DNA of 47,385 nucleotides from an uncultured Alphaproteobacteria bacterium (GCA_902576905.1 CACGWW010000012.1:1-47385), one strand, 5' to 3'; shown: positions 9,163 through 18,411, numbered from the stretch's first letter. The notes: a model not told the origin generated them from the sequence alone. Made by a program: numbers and translations.

Positions 9163-9888
9163 TTACCTAGCTCTTTTTTTCCTAAACATACCGGAACTAA
9201 AGTATCCAGCCTGACGTATCCAATTGTAGGCTCTTGATCTTTTCTCTACACTTTCGTTACGTGGCTCAGGAGAACCTAGTTCTAAATAGTTGAGCTTTAC
9301 TTTATCAAAGCTCTCTAGATTTTGCGTTATTTTGGTAAATTTTTTCCTATTCTCAGAATTAAGTGTCTTGTGAAAAGGGTCAGTTACAAGCCAATATTCT
9401 GAGCTTTCGATATCGTTTTTAAGCATGCGATGAGTTAAAATAACATCTTCTCCTGAAAGTTCTTCAAAATTTCTAATAGTATTCAAAGAGAAATTTCCTT
9501 TGTGAGCGCAAATCTTTAATCTTAAGTTTTTCGACTGCGTACATGGTTCACAGCCACATGCTTGTACAAAGGCCAAATCTGATAGCTTTTTATTAAATGC
9601 CGCATTTGCTCTTGCCATGGTTTCAACAATATCATCTCCTGATGTTGAGCCTATTTTGTTGCTACTGAAGAAAAAAGCGGCATCTCCTTCAAGCTTATTT
9701 AATCTTAAGGTGGGCTCTACCTCATCTATAACTGTCTCTAAAAGATCTGCTACTATTGTAGTCGCATGGGACTCAAATCCCTTTGCCAAGGCAGCACCAA
9801 AAATTGGCTTTTTAGATAAATTATGTAACTTAACGAATTCTGTATAGCCACTGATGTCTGCAATTAGTAAAAAGCCGTTTTCTGACAT
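9163..9888 (-). CDS. DUF2652 protein with nucleotide cyclase-like fold
   Basis: Protein of 241 residues that begins FLLIADISGYTEFVK, the start of a class III cyclase-like domain, followed by LNKLEGDAAFFF. Both putative metal aspartates (in ADISGY and EGDAAF) are kept. A CGCEPC cluster before a KICAHKGNF strand is typical of DUF2652 and could bind a metal. The late ...TAxGDxVNxAARLE catalytic region of true adenylate cyclases is not recognisable (it reads LSGEDVILTHRMLKND), so cyclase activity is doubtful. The basic C-terminus ends in MFRKKRAR. Family known, function unproven. Confidence 0.8.
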   Translation of the reverse strand: MSENGFLLIADISGYTEFVKLHNLSKKPIFGAALAKGFESHATTIVADLLETVIDEVEPTLRLNKLEGDAAFFFSSNKIGSTSGDDIVETMARANAAFNKKLSDLAFVQACGCEPCTQSKNLRLKICAHKGNFSLNTIRNFEELSGEDVILTHRMLKNDIESSEYWLVTDPFHKTLNSENRKKFTKITQNLESFDKVKLNYLELGSPEPRNESVEKRSRAYNWIRQAGYFSSGMFRKKRAR

Positions 9889-10044
9889 TAAATTATTCCA
9901 CCTACTACAGATTAGATATTTTTTTACATAGGAATGTCAATTTTTTTAAACTTTAAAAGACCTTTTAGTGCGATGGTTAATGCTTTTAACATATAGTAGT
10001 CTATTTTTGTTAAATGCAGTTGGATTTAAGTTTTGTGCAAGCCT

Positions 10045-10413
10045 TTAGATATTTAAATACCAGATTTTTGTAATGTGTTTAATTTTATTTTCTTCAATTT
10101 TCATCACATAAACATATTCAGTTTCAATTGGCTGCGGCTCTTCACCTAAAATATTGTCGGCATAAATAATGGCATAGAGCAAAACCATTCTTCGCTTTTT
10201 ATCTTCTGCAATGGATTTAATTTCAAATTTAGCATTAGCAAACATGGAATGCGCGTCTTTCATCCATTCGACATAATCCTCAAGCCTATCAAGGTACACA
10301 AGAGTATCGGCATCTGTTTTGAATGTAGCGTTGGGATGGCAATATTCTTTGCAAGCCTCCCAACCTTTGCCTTCATCACAGGGCCAAAAAAACTTTTCGG
10401 CTACATCCAGCAT
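10045..10413 (-). CDS. NTF2/SnoaL-like protein, 122 aa
   Basis: Small alpha+beta cone-fold protein. The layout is that of SnoaL-like/NTF2 domains: an N-terminal helix with FFWPCDEGKGWEACKEYCHP, a strand pair around NATFKTDADTL, a helix (LEDYVEWMKDAHSMF), then strands ending EENKIKHITKIWYLN, which is the typical closing strand of the fold. Such proteins are polyketide cyclases, isomerases, or uncharacterised ligand binders. It is separated by about 150 bases from each neighbour and looks monocistronic. I cannot name a ligand. Confidence 0.72.
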   Translation of the reverse strand: MLDVAEKFFWPCDEGKGWEACKEYCHPNATFKTDADTLVYLDRLEDYVEWMKDAHSMFANAKFEIKSIAEDKKRRMVLLYAIIYADNILGEEPQPIETEYVYVMKIEENKIKHITKIWYLNI

Positions 10414-10562
10414 AAATTTAACCCTTGCAAGATTGTATTCTACATTAGAGAATAACAGAATTTGTGACGCAGAGCTACTTTATTGAAATAAGAAAATTTT
10501 AATTTATCACCAGACCATCACATAGAAGAAATATCTATACTTATATTTTGCTTATTTGGTGC

Positions 10563-11714
10563 TCATAAATTTAAGGAAAGATGATCAATAATATCAAATT
10601 CCTGAGCTAGGTTTGAAATATCTTCAAGCCAATTGTCTACTAAATAAGACTTACTTGAAGCCGCGCTAACGCCTTGGTCAGTGTCGTTATCAATTATTGC
10701 TTTAACTGCGAATGAGACAGGATACGACACAAGTCTTGCCATAGCTGTTCCCCTTGTATCACCCCATGCATCCATTTTATAGGTTTTATGCCATATCACG
10801 TGGTTGTCTTGTTCAGCTTTAAGATCTACGCACAGAATTACACGATCTGGTTCATTATCAGCATAAGCGTTATCCCGCCAAAACTGTTCGGACATTTCGA
10901 TTAACCGCTTTTCCCCAGCTTGTCCATTTAATGTTTCTATCTCGTTAAAAATACTTGCCCAAGCCTGGGCCCATCCTTTTAGTCTTAAAGTGCCTCTTAC
11001 GAACTGCTTAATTTTCCAATTACTATCAAAAATGTACTGCTCAATAAAGGGTAGTGAGTCTCTGTTCGGATAGACCTCAAATTCTTCTGGATTATTCAGC
11101 GGTGCGTTATAAGAAGTTATAGCATCCCAAGGTCGGCTTACCTCAAAATTTTCAAAATCTTTTATTGACCTTGAAGGAGATTTCAAAGCTTTCAATACAC
11201 CAAGAGGCGACCAACTGAATTTATATTTGAATTCGTTTGGAACTTTAGGAACTCCCCCACAGTATGATAGAAAAGAAACCTCAGTCTCTGCGTTCATTAG
11301 CTCTGACTTTTTGAGCTCGTTGACAAGCTTATGAGCCATCAGATGGTCTATGCCCGGGTCTAAGCCTATTTCATTCACCAACGAAACCCCCGCTTTGAGT
11401 GCAGCATTATGGAGATTTTTCATCTCAGGGGAAATATAGGATGAACTAACAAAGTGAGCCTTTTTTGAAATTGCTAATTTTGCCAGAGGAACATGCCAGT
11501 CTCCTGGCAGCATTGATACAATTATGTCCGTAGGGGCTAACTTTTCCTCTAAAGATTTAATATCGAATTCATAAATTGTTACTTGAACACCTTCTAATGC
11601 TTTTCTAGCTTTGCTAACTGTTCTGTTCCAAACAATAACATTATTGCCATCCAAAATGAGTTTTTTCAATCCAGGGATCGCTGATAATCCTGTTCCGCAC
11701 CAATGTACTGCCAT
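10563..11714 (-). CDS. Saccharopine dehydrogenase (glutamate-forming, LYS9-like)
   Basis: NAD(P)-dependent enzyme of 383 residues expected to oxidise saccharopine to glutamate plus 2-aminoadipate 6-semialdehyde. The Rossmann start is VHWCGTGLSAIPGLKKL, with NRTVSKA after the second strand, then SMLPGDWHVPLAKLA, and the diagnostic NEIGLDPGIDHLMA (about 115-130), a saccharopine dehydrogenase C-terminal domain hallmark. Its ATG lies one base after the stop of the LYS1-like gene (TAA-C-ATG), so it is almost certainly translated from the same message. It is the third gene of the 13991-10563 operon. Cofactor choice (NAD or NADP) is not readable. Confidence 0.88.
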   Translation of the reverse strand: MAVHWCGTGLSAIPGLKKLILDGNNVIVWNRTVSKARKALEGVQVTIYEFDIKSLEEKLAPTDIIVSMLPGDWHVPLAKLAISKKAHFVSSSYISPEMKNLHNAALKAGVSLVNEIGLDPGIDHLMAHKLVNELKKSELMNAETEVSFLSYCGGVPKVPNEFKYKFSWSPLGVLKALKSPSRSIKDFENFEVSRPWDAITSYNAPLNNPEEFEVYPNRDSLPFIEQYIFDSNWKIKQFVRGTLRLKGWAQAWASIFNEIETLNGQAGEKRLIEMSEQFWRDNAYADNEPDRVILCVDLKAEQDNHVIWHKTYKMDAWGDTRGTAMARLVSYPVSFAVKAIIDNDTDQGVSAASSKSYLVDNWLEDISNLAQEFDIIDHLSLNL

Positions 11715-11715
11715 G

Positions 11716-12768
11716 TTACACCTCTAATAGTTTTGATTTAAACACTTGCTTTGCTCTTTGCCAAACGCCATAATTTTTATCAACTAACTGCATTAAGTAG
11801 GGAAAAATTTGTTCTGCAAAGTCAATTGAGCTTTCTTTTGGCAGTAGGGAAGGTAAGTTGTCGATTGCCATTATATCCAATGGTGGATCATTGGCTATTT
11901 TTAAACCTGGGTTAGTCCATGTGGTCGGTTCGCTATAAATGGGAATGGGGTTATAATCGCTATCAGGATCACATGCTATGTCACCTATTACTCTCAGTTT
12001 TCGCTTTAAGTCAATGTAATTTGGTTGAAAAAAAACAGGAGTGTTTGGAGTCGCGACCACGCAGTTAAATAATATCTCATGATTAAGGACTTCGGGGAAG
12101 GGCCCACCGGACGATGTTTCAACTAAATCCCATTTTTTAATATTTAAAGACGACTCCTCGCAAAAATCACATACCCCTGTACCAACCCGACCCAATGAAC
12201 CAATTACAATGGCAGATGGAAGAGTTTTTATCGAATTGATTTCGTTAGAAATGTCTTTTAATAAATTTCGTTTGTCATTAAAGGCAGATAAAGGAGGGCA
12301 CTCTTCTTTTTTTAATTGGCTTATCCAAACCTTTAGCGAAACGTAAGCTCCTGCAAATCCAGCCCAATAACCAAAGGCAGCAACTCTTTTTCCTGTGTCT
12401 TGTGTTAAATACTCAATATCATAGAGGGTTCCACCACCACTTTTAAATCTTTTCAATAATTTCTTCCCAGATACTTGGCCCTTGAAAGCATGTCCAAACA
12501 TTATGTGCGAGTGTTTCAACGGAGTATCATTATTTGGTAGTTCCTTTAGACCAAATATAATTACATCTTCTGGTGCATTTTCCCAAGAACCTGCAGAAAC
12601 AATTTCGCATCCGGCATCTTTATAGTCTTTTGTTGAAATTATCCTCGTATCGCTTGCCTCAACAGATACTCTTAAACCTTTCTTAATTAATTGAGTGGCG
12701 CCTTGAGGAGTAAGACCAACCCGTTTTTCGTTTTCACGATGTTCTGCTCTTAGCCATAAATGTTTCAT
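11716..12768 (-). CDS. Saccharopine dehydrogenase / lysine-ketoglutarate reductase (LYS1-like)
   Basis: Protein of 350 residues in the alanine dehydrogenase/PNT-like LYS1 family, which interconverts saccharopine with lysine plus 2-oxoglutarate. The first motif is WLRAEHRENEKRVGLTPQGA, the classic LYS1/AlaDH N-terminus; IMFGHAFKGQ and GTLYDIEYLTQDTGKRVAAF follow, then VIGSLGRVGTGVCDF as the nucleotide-binding loop. Its start overlaps the stop of the CoA transferase gene by four bases (ATGA) and its stop is one base before the LYS9-like gene. With that neighbour it makes the bacterial equivalent of the bifunctional LKR/SDH enzyme of plants and animals, most simply read as lysine catabolism. Confidence 0.9.
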   Translation of the reverse strand: MKHLWLRAEHRENEKRVGLTPQGATQLIKKGLRVSVEASDTRIISTKDYKDAGCEIVSAGSWENAPEDVIIFGLKELPNNDTPLKHSHIMFGHAFKGQVSGKKLLKRFKSGGGTLYDIEYLTQDTGKRVAAFGYWAGFAGAYVSLKVWISQLKKEECPPLSAFNDKRNLLKDISNEINSIKTLPSAIVIGSLGRVGTGVCDFCEESSLNIKKWDLVETSSGGPFPEVLNHEILFNCVVATPNTPVFFQPNYIDLKRKLRVIGDIACDPDSDYNPIPIYSEPTTWTNPGLKIANDPPLDIMAIDNLPSLLPKESSIDFAEQIFPYLMQLVDKNYGVWQRAKQVFKSKLLEV

Positions 12769-13991
12769 TTGATTTCATTATTATCCTTTTTGGACATAAT
12801 TTCATTCAATATTTCGTCAGACTGTTCTCCGCAAGATGGTGGAGGGTGCCTGTAGCTTACAGGAGTTTTGCTAAATTTCACAGGGTTCCCAATTAATTCA
12901 ACAAATCCTTTACCAGAGTTTTTATTCTCCATTTGAATTTTCATCTTACGTGCAGATACCTGATTTGAAGCAAAAACCTCCGATAATTTATTTATGGGAC
13001 CTCCAGGGACCTTCATCTTTTCCATCAAATCAACTAAATAGTTTTTCTTATGCTTTTTTAGTTCCCGTTTTAAGATTGGGATCAACTGAGACCTGTTAGA
13101 GACACGCATAATATTTGTAGCATATTTCTGGTTTTCACTTAAATCTGATCGGTTGATAATTTCACAAAATTTCTTGAATTGTTGGTCATTTCCTATGGCT
13201 ACATTAAGATGCCCATCATAGACTTCAAAGACTTGATAAGGCACGATATTAGCATGCTCGTTGCCAACACGATCTGGATCTTCTTTTGAAAGGAGATAAT
13301 TGGTGCCCATATTTACGAGAGAAGCTATTTGAGCATCTACTAAAGCTATATCAATATTTTGCCCTAGCCCCGAGTTCGTTCTATGATTAATGGCAGCAAG
13401 AATAGCGGTACACGCATAAAGTCCACACAAAAGATCTGCAACTGCAACGCCAACCTTAACGGGCTCTTCATTAGGGCCTCCCGTTATGCTCATTAATCCT
13501 CCATAACCTTGCGCAATCAAATCATATCCTGCTTTGTGGGAATTAGGGCCATTTTGCCCGTAGCCCGTAATCGAGCAATAAATAAGTTTTGGAAAGTCTT
13601 TTGAGAGCGATTGATAGTCTAAGCCATATTTCTTAAGGCTACCTACTTTGAAATTTTCTATAAACACATCACAGTCTTTTAGAAGAGTTTTTATAATTTC
13701 TACATTTTCCTCTTTAGATATATCAAGGCTAAGAGATCTTTTATTGCGGTTTGATGCCAAAAAGTAGCCACTTTCATTAGAGTCCTGCCCTCTATCATTT
13801 TTCATAAAAGGAGGACCCCAATTTCTTGTGTCGTCACCATTTCCTGGTTTTTCTACTTTGATTATGTCTGCTCCGTAGTCTCCTAATAATTGGGTGCAAG
13901 TGGGACCAGCAAGTATCCTAGACATATCTAGAACCTTCACACCTTTTAGAGGTCCGGTATTGGGAGGATTTGAATTACTTTTTTTGTTCAA
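12765..13991 (-). CDS. Class III CoA transferase (CaiB/BaiF family), possibly succinyl-CoA:glutarate CoA-transferase
   Basis: Formyl-CoA transferase fold, 408 residues. The N-terminus GVKVLDMSRILAGPTCTQLL and KVEKPGNGDDTRNWGPPF are textbook family III motifs. The catalytic aspartate that forms the acyl anhydride is Asp157 in SHKAGYDLIAQGYGGLMSI. From memory the whole length, including VPYQVFEVYDGHLNVA and the GPINKLSEVF segment, resembles mammalian SUGCT, which re-activates glutarate to glutaryl-CoA. As the first gene of the saccharopine operon, a role on the glutarate/glutaryl-CoA branch of lysine breakdown is a good inference, but other dicarboxylate specificities are possible. Confidence 0.88.
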   Translation of the reverse strand: MNKKSNSNPPNTGPLKGVKVLDMSRILAGPTCTQLLGDYGADIIKVEKPGNGDDTRNWGPPFMKNDRGQDSNESGYFLASNRNKRSLSLDISKEENVEIIKTLLKDCDVFIENFKVGSLKKYGLDYQSLSKDFPKLIYCSITGYGQNGPNSHKAGYDLIAQGYGGLMSITGGPNEEPVKVGVAVADLLCGLYACTAILAAINHRTNSGLGQNIDIALVDAQIASLVNMGTNYLLSKEDPDRVGNEHANIVPYQVFEVYDGHLNVAIGNDQQFKKFCEIINRSDLSENQKYATNIMRVSNRSQLIPILKRELKKHKKNYLVDLMEKMKVPGGPINKLSEVFASNQVSARKMKIQMENKNSGKGFVELIGNPVKFSKTPVSYRHPPPSCGEQSDEILNEIMSKKDNNEIK

Positions 13992-14105
13992 GGCTATACT
14001 CCGCTCAGGTTTGCGTGTAGAATATAACGAAATGACGATTGGTGAACAAAAACTTTGTCATTTGATGGGAAATATGGCTATATTTAGTTCAATTTATAAA
14101 CTCTT

Positions 14106-14111
14106 AAGGAG
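14106..14111 (+). promoter_or_regulatory. Strong Shine-Dalgarno fixing a GTG start
   Basis: AAGGAG lies eight bases before a GTG at 14120. This selects the GTG as start of the CyaC-like cyclase; the next in-frame ATG (Met27) would remove most of the first membrane helix. The gap to the divergent CoA-transferase start (13992-14119) must hold promoters for both directions, but I could not identify convincing -35/-10 boxes or a CRP-type palindrome by eye. Confidence 0.7.
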
Positions 14112-14119
14112 CAAAACCG

Positions 14120-15853
14120 GTGGTTAGAGAAGATTTTAGTACAATAATAAGAAAGATAAGAATTATTAGTGGTTCGATTTTATTTGCTTATGTTATCATG
14201 CATTTGCTTAACCATTCGATAAACATCTTCTCAATAGATTTAGCTGACGCGGTTAGAAGCAGTTACTTTCACCCGGTTTGGCAAAATCCTGTGGGTCTTG
14301 TTCTTCTATATGGGTCTTTTGTTGCCCACATGATTTTAGGATTTTCATCAATCTTGACGCGAAAGTCTTTCAAGATGAAAGCGAAAGACTGGATACAAAT
14401 CATTTTTCCCGTTTTAGCTCTTTTGTTTTTACTACAACACATCGCGGCGAGTTTTGCGATAACAAAAATTTTTGGAGGAGAGGAAAGTTACTCTTTACTT
14501 TTTGCGGTAATGAATACAGATCCTGCAAGTGAAATTATAATCGGCGCGATTCTATTTTCTTTGATGACTATATTCATTTGGGTTCACGGGGTTATTGGCC
14601 TCGATGCCTATTTGAAGCAACAGGCCGTTCATCATAATAGGTTTGGTTTTTATTTAAGATTTCCTTCTCTATTTCGCTTTATCTATTGGGTGGTTCCAAT
14701 TGGCGCAGTGCTTGGGTGGCTTTCAGGTTTAAGAAATATGAGTTTTATTGCCCAAATACAATCTTTTGAATTGGATATGCCTATTCCAAACTATCTTGGG
14801 TCAATTATTTTCAAATTTGTACCTCAAGAAGCATTTCCTGTGCTCTTGCAAATCGAGCCGATTGTCATGAAATACTATCCAATATTTGTCCTTTTTGTCA
14901 TTTTTGTCTGTATCTTTAACGTAATAAGAGCACGATTTTTTGGGAGAATTATTGTTTCTTATCCTGGAGGAGAAACCGTTTCAATTCCAAAAGGGACGTC
15001 CGTTTTAGAGGCTAGTCGCAAGGGTAAAATTCCTCATCAATCGGTATGTGGTGGTCGTGGTCGATGTACCACGTGTCGTGTAAAGGTTACTGCTAATGAA
15101 GGAACATTAACTTCCCCAAGTGCACATGAAATTAAAGCGATTGAGCGGGTGGGGCTTGACGATAACGTTAGACTAGCCTGTCAATTGAGGCCGACAACTA
15201 ATATTACAGTACAGCCACTATTAAACCCAGAAAACACGCTTGAAACTGTAAGAAGTGCCCGAGCGCTTACTGGTAAAGAACAAGAAACTGTTGTTCTCTT
15301 TGTTGATCTAAGAGATTTCACAAAGTTATCTGAGAAGAAGCTACCATATGATGTAGTATATATTCTGAATAAATATTACGCGGTCTGTGGCGAGATAATT
15401 GAAAAAAATGGTGGTCGCCTTGATAAATTCATCGGAGATGGCATCATGGCAATCTTTGATATTAGTTCTGACTCTAATGTAAATTCCAAAAATGCGCTTG
15501 TGTCAGCTAATGCGATTTCTAAAAGTATGAAAACTTTGAATTCTGAGATGAAAACTGATTTCTCTGAAGATATGAGGTTTGGAATGGGGATTCATGCTGG
15601 AAGTATGATCGTTGGAATGATGGGATATGGCAAAACTGTTACAGAGACCGCAGTAGGAGATAATGTTAATATCGCGGCAAGGTTAGAAGAATTGACAAAG
15701 ACATATAAGTGCGAGTTAGTCGTATCAAAATACGTGGCTGATAAGGCAAATATAGATACCAAAAAGATGAAACCTAAAACTGTGGACATTCGTGGCAGAA
15801 AAGAGGTGCTTGAAGTTTTCACCTTTGAAAAGGCTGCCGATATTCTTGTTTAA
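14120..15853 (+). CDS. cyaC: Membrane adenylate cyclase with diheme-type anchor and [2Fe-2S] domain (CyaC-like)
   Basis: Three-part sensor enzyme of 577 residues. Residues about 10-275 form a membrane anchor with several helices carrying the tetra-histidine pattern of diheme succinate-quinone oxidoreductases: His28 (IMHLLNH), His70 (FVAH), His107 (LLQH) and His156 (IWVH). Residues about 277-370 are a plant-type ferredoxin domain with Cys310, Cys316, Cys319 and Cys354. Residues about 388-570 are a class III cyclase with metal ligands Asp396 and Asp440, Lys436 and Thr510 for adenine, Asn517 and Arg521 for catalysis. The same architecture in Sinorhizobium meliloti CyaC binds two hemes b and an Fe-S cluster and responds to the quinone redox state. 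Redox-controlled cAMP synthesis is therefore a strong inference. Confidence 0.9.
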   Translation: MVREDFSTIIRKIRIISGSILFAYVIMHLLNHSINIFSIDLADAVRSSYFHPVWQNPVGLVLLYGSFVAHMILGFSSILTRKSFKMKAKDWIQIIFPVLALLFLLQHIAASFAITKIFGGEESYSLLFAVMNTDPASEIIIGAILFSLMTIFIWVHGVIGLDAYLKQQAVHHNRFGFYLRFPSLFRFIYWVVPIGAVLGWLSGLRNMSFIAQIQSFELDMPIPNYLGSIIFKFVPQEAFPVLLQIEPIVMKYYPIFVLFVIFVCIFNVIRARFFGRIIVSYPGGETVSIPKGTSVLEASRKGKIPHQSVCGGRGRCTTCRVKVTANEGTLTSPSAHEIKAIERVGLDDNVRLACQLRPTTNITVQPLLNPENTLETVRSARALTGKEQETVVLFVDLRDFTKLSEKKLPYDVVYILNKYYAVCGEIIEKNGGRLDKFIGDGIMAIFDISSDSNVNSKNALVSANAISKSMKTLNSEMKTDFSEDMRFGMGIHAGSMIVGMMGYGKTVTETAVGDNVNIAARLEELTKTYKCELVVSKYVADKANIDTKKMKPKTVDIRGRKEVLEVFTFEKAADILV

Positions 15854-15883
15854 ATTTTTGATATAACTATATAATATCATTAT

Positions 15884-17182
15884 ATGAATAATACTTGGTA
15901 TGATGACACCTTAATTAATAGGTTTGGACCGAACGAGCATCTTACAAATAACTATAAATGTGCTGTTCTGATAGTAGGGGGAGGTCTTGCTGGTCTCAGT
16001 CTACTATATAAACTAAAGAAAAATAACGTTGATGCAGTATTAATCGAAGAAAACCATATTGGTAGTGGAGCGTCCGGACGAAATGGTGGCTTTTGCCTCT
16101 CCGGTTGGGCACAGGACTATGATGTATTATTGAAGTACTTATCAAAGGAAGAGGTGGTCACATTGGAACAGATCGCAGCTTCTGGTGTAAAATGGATGAA
16201 AAAAAAGTGTCTTTCAGAGGGATATGAACACACTAATCTTCAATCGGGTGTTCTAAAATGTTTTCTCACAAATAATATTGAAAAAGTAAAGAAACATGTA
16301 ATTGCTCAGAATAAATTATTTCATCAAAATGAGGAGTTCCTTAATAAGGAAAACCTTAATAAGTATGTGCGTTCTGATAAATATACTTGTGGCGTTTTTA
16401 GGCAGGGTTCCTTTCAATTTCACCCTTTAAACTTTATGCATGCGCTTGCCAAGGATTGTAGTAACATGGGAGCATCTATTTTTGAAAATTGTAAGTTTGT
16501 CAGCTACCAAATGGATGGTGCAAAGATAAATTCTAGTGTTTTCAATGAGAATGAAATGGTAAATATTCAATCTGAAAAGATAGTATTTGCCACAGGTGGC
16601 TATGGTGGAAATGAAATAAAGGATCTAAAAAGTTACTGGTTACCCATAAAAACCTTTATAGGTGTAACGAAGCCAATAGGGAATGAACTGCAATCCGTGC
16701 TAAAGAAACCGTTAGGATTTAGTGATAACCGAAGGGCTGGAAATTACTACCGCGTTCTGCCTGGAAATAGGCTCTCATGGGGAAGGGGTATATCAGCAGT
16801 CGGAAAATTTACTTATTCAAATTTAAAAAGAGCAATTTCAAAAGAAATAAACTATTTTTTTCCTGAATTAAGAAATGTAGAAATAGATTATGTTTGGTCT
16901 GGGAATATGGCCTATGCAAGTCATTATATGCCATATGTTGGCTCTACTAAGATTGGAAATGAAGAAAAAAATGTATTTACCCTTATGGGATTTGGAGGAC
17001 ATGGAATGAATACAGCGCCGGGGTCTGCTATGGTTCTTGCCGATTTTATCCTTGGAAAAAATAATAAGTATGAAGTTTTTAATAGATTTAGAAGAAAATG
17101 GAACGGTGGTTTAATTGGTCCCTATATCGCTGAGATGAAGTATAAATATCTGCAGATGAAAGATTATTTTGACGTCGCTTAA
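15884..17182 (+). CDS. FAD-dependent oxidoreductase, DAO family (PuuB/OrdL-like)
   Basis: Flavoprotein of 432 residues. The FAD-binding beta-alpha-beta motif is CAVLIVGGGLAGLSLLYKL (about 27-45), followed by the Glu of VLIEENHIGSGASGRNGGF; this GASGRNGGF loop is typical of gamma-glutamylputrescine oxidase and related amine oxidases. The C-terminal FAD contact GFGGHGMNTAPGSA is intact. It begins 30 bases after the cyclase stop and is followed by an M24 peptidase at 54 bases. Substrate is presumably a secondary or primary amine or amino acid; the exact one is unknown. Confidence 0.85.
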   Translation: MNNTWYDDTLINRFGPNEHLTNNYKCAVLIVGGGLAGLSLLYKLKKNNVDAVLIEENHIGSGASGRNGGFCLSGWAQDYDVLLKYLSKEEVVTLEQIAASGVKWMKKKCLSEGYEHTNLQSGVLKCFLTNNIEKVKKHVIAQNKLFHQNEEFLNKENLNKYVRSDKYTCGVFRQGSFQFHPLNFMHALAKDCSNMGASIFENCKFVSYQMDGAKINSSVFNENEMVNIQSEKIVFATGGYGGNEIKDLKSYWLPIKTFIGVTKPIGNELQSVLKKPLGFSDNRRAGNYYRVLPGNRLSWGRGISAVGKFTYSNLKRAISKEINYFFPELRNVEIDYVWSGNMAYASHYMPYVGSTKIGNEEKNVFTLMGFGGHGMNTAPGSAMVLADFILGKNNKYEVFNRFRRKWNGGLIGPYIAEMKYKYLQMKDYFDVA

Positions 17183-17236
17183 TTAAAAAGTAAAAGTTAA
17201 TCGACAATTGAATAATTTTTTATCTAAACTTAGGGA

Positions 17237-18409
17237 ATGAGAAATGCCAAAACACTAGAGTATGGTTTTTCAAATGAGGAATTTGAAATTCGTCTTCAAA
17301 GAGCTCAAGAACTTTTATACCAAAATAAACTCGACGCTCTATTAATTACCATTCCATCTAACCTAAGATATTTTACTGGTATTGATACTAACTTCTGGGA
17401 GAGTCCTACCAGACCATGGTTTCTAGTCTTACCACTTTCTGGAACTCCTATAGCTATAATACCTGATATTGGTGAAAATATTTTCCAAAAAACGTTTGTC
17501 GAAGATATTCATACATGGGCATCTCCCAATTTCAACGGAGATGACATTTCTCCCTTAAAATCTCTCTTAGAGTCTCTTCCAAGTCGTTTTGGAGCAATTG
17601 GTGCGGAATTAGGAAAAGAGATGAGTATCAGAATGCCGGTATTAGATTTTGGTCTTCTCCAAAATAACTTTAAGTTTAATATTGTTGATGGAACCTCGTT
17701 GATCTGGGCACTTCGAACGGTTAAGTCTTTTAATGAAATAAAAAAAATAGAAAAAGTAGCGCAAATCGTTAGTGAAGTGTTTGAAATATTACCCACAATC
17801 ATATCCGTGAACGACAGCGAGCGGAGTGCATCAATTAAAGTGAAGAGAGAAATTCTCAAGAGGGGAGCGGATAATATTCCCTATTTGCCGGTTGTGTCGG
17901 GGAAAGGAGGTGTCTCTCAGATTATAGGAAATCCAACACATAAATTAATTTCTTCAGGAGACTTCCTTTTTATAGATACAGGTGCAACATATGATGGTTA
18001 TTTTTGTGATTTTGACAGAAACTTTACAATTGGAACCGTATCCGACGAACTCAAAAGAACACATGAAATCTTATGGCATGCAACAGAGGAAGGCATTAAA
18101 AATTTAGTGCCAGGTGCAAAGACACAAGATGTATGGAAAAAAATAAACAAAAAAATTGAAGACTTTGGTTTTATGGTTAAAGGTGAAGGTAGATATGGTC
18201 ATGGAGTTGGGCTACAACTAACCGAGCCACCATCAATCTCATCTTTTGATAACTCTATTATTCAGGAAAATATGGTTCTCACTATCGAGCCGTCGATGGA
18301 GTATAAACCTGGAAAAATTATAGTTCATGAAGAAAATATTTTTGTTTCAAAGGATGGACCAGTTCTATTAACAAAAAGAGCAACAAAAGAGTTGCCGGTA
18401 ATAAGTTAA
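17237..18409 (+). CDS. M24 family metallopeptidase (Xaa-Pro peptidase/creatinase-like)
   Basis: Pita-bread fold enzyme, 390 residues, with a creatinase N-terminal domain (about 15-165, including LRYFTGIDTNFWE) and a catalytic domain. The five metal ligands are visible: Asp247 (FIDTGATYDGY), Asp258 (FCDFDR), His322 (YGHGVGLQLTEPP), Glu351 (LTIEPSME) and Glu365 (VHEENIFV). Relatives include Xaa-Pro dipeptidase, ectoine hydrolase and creatinase; the order of motifs does not separate them. Its neighbour upstream is an amine oxidase, so cleavage of a modified amino acid or small amide is as likely as dipeptide cleavage. Confidence 0.87.
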   Translation: MRNAKTLEYGFSNEEFEIRLQRAQELLYQNKLDALLITIPSNLRYFTGIDTNFWESPTRPWFLVLPLSGTPIAIIPDIGENIFQKTFVEDIHTWASPNFNGDDISPLKSLLESLPSRFGAIGAELGKEMSIRMPVLDFGLLQNNFKFNIVDGTSLIWALRTVKSFNEIKKIEKVAQIVSEVFEILPTIISVNDSERSASIKVKREILKRGADNIPYLPVVSGKGGVSQIIGNPTHKLISSGDFLFIDTGATYDGYFCDFDRNFTIGTVSDELKRTHEILWHATEEGIKNLVPGAKTQDVWKKINKKIEDFGFMVKGEGRYGHGVGLQLTEPPSISSFDNSIIQENMVLTIEPSMEYKPGKIIVHEENIFVSKDGPVLLTKRATKELPVIS

Positions 18410-18411
18410 TT

